Below, in pieces: positions 63,725 through 64,000 of a DNA stretch of 64,000 nucleotides. Below the pieces are notes generated by a model that saw only the letters and a program-made list of their open reading frames with translations, made no database searches and was not told where the DNA came from. The stretch is taken from positions 2,170,001 through 2,234,000 of the forward strand of contig OZ244043.1 of the NCBI GenBank assembly GCA_965215215.1, given 5' to 3'. The DNA is from CALDTK01 sp965215215 (GTDB taxonomy: Bacteria > Bacteroidota > Bacteroidia > Chitinophagales > Saprospiraceae). Numbering within the stretch: the first letter of the stretch is position 1; every line of letters begins with the position of its first letter. Position numbers and translations under genes: made by a program.

Positions 63725-64000
63725 CGAATCGATCGCCAACCGCACCGCCTCCATCTTGTCGTTCGGGATCGTCAGCGCGAGGTTGTAGTGACGAAGCTCC
63801 CAGCCCGGCTCCCCCGGTTTTTGCGAAAGCACCCCACTGCCGCGCGCTACCCCCATCCAGCCGTCGAGCAGCTCGTCGAACCAGGCGGTCTGGCCGTCGG
63901 CGGAGAGTTGCCAGTAGCGGTCGCGCGGCGTGAAGGCCCAGGCGGTGTCGCGCTCGAAGTAGGGTTGGGCCCAGACGGCCATGGAGTCGCGCGGCCAGCG
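63707..64000 (-). CDS. NTF2/SnoaL-like protein, 5' end outside the window
   Basis: The last ~98 residues of an NTF2-like small alpha+beta protein: WAQPYFERDTAWAFTPRDRY, WFDELLDGWMGVARGSGVL and a terminal WELRHYNLALTIPND. An internal ATG at 63982 is available, but the frame stays open to the window edge and the fold would lack its first helix, so the true start is probably beyond 64000. No reaction can be assigned. Confidence 0.75.
   Translation of the reverse strand, partial: RWPRDSMAVWAQPYFERDTAWAFTPRDRYWQLSADGQTAWFDELLDGWMGVARGSGVLSQKPGEPGWELRHYNLALTIPNDKMEAVRLAIDSTASPH

Noticed and set aside
1..64000. CRISPR arrays, tRNA and rRNA genes
   Set aside because: No regularly spaced repeats, no clover-leaf or rRNA-like segments were recognised by eye; a covariance-model scan was not possible.

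Overview
The window reads as chromosome of a GC-rich member of the Bacteroidota, most likely a Saprospiria/Lewinella-like lineage. Evidence: T9SS type A and CHU_C-type secretion domains, TonB receptors with a carboxypeptidase-like N-terminal domain, lipoproteins with acidic residues after the lipobox, and promoters of the Bacteroidota TTG-N19-TAnnTTTG type. The genus is inference. No rRNA, tRNA or CRISPR array was recognised.

Layout. 1-5.8 kb: a zinc-acquisition locus (TonB receptor, DUF4625 lipoprotein, AztD-like lipoprotein, convergent Fur/Zur regulator) with five copies of a 15-bp operator TGCAAC-N3-GTTGCA, two of them centred on predicted transcription starts. 6.1-9.3 kb: an AbiEi-like/Fic fusion and a decayed IS701-like transposase. 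9.4-17.2 kb: an AT-rich island of secreted proteins (T9SS cargo, a metalloprotease, a gliding-type protein), split by a complete IS66 element with 8-bp target duplication and followed by an IS3 element with decayed orfB. 17.3-22.9 kb: three glycosyltransferases and a secreted CotH protein. 23-36.8 kb: ordinary chromosome (RluA, a VapBC-like toxin-antitoxin pair, argH, argE-like, xth, bamA, uppS, M3 peptidase, WecA/MraY family, crcB), with one ~90-bp dispersed repeat in two opposite copies.

37-57.7 kb: a polymorphic-toxin locus. A secreted RHS/YD-repeat protein of about 2,190 residues (two frameshifts in this sequence) ends in a variable toxin tip and is followed by an immunity-like gene. Downstream lie four orphan tip cassettes, each starting with a copy of the RHS core and carrying a different tip; three are followed by a candidate immunity gene. 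A mobile module (XRE regulator, CHC2/Toprim primase, P-loop ATPase, two tyrosine recombinases, DUF4160-DUF2442 pair, a 780-bp GC-rich gene-less stretch) sits between the first and second orphan cassettes.

57.8-64 kb: an N6-adenine methyltransferase, a DUF4143 ATPase expressed from a 51-bp palindrome that is itself a symmetric promoter containing the start codon, a fructan-use pair (GH32 and PfkB kinase), RidA and an edge-truncated NTF2-like gene. Several genes across the window appear to be transcribed as leaderless mRNAs, with the start codon 4-6 nt after the -7 box.
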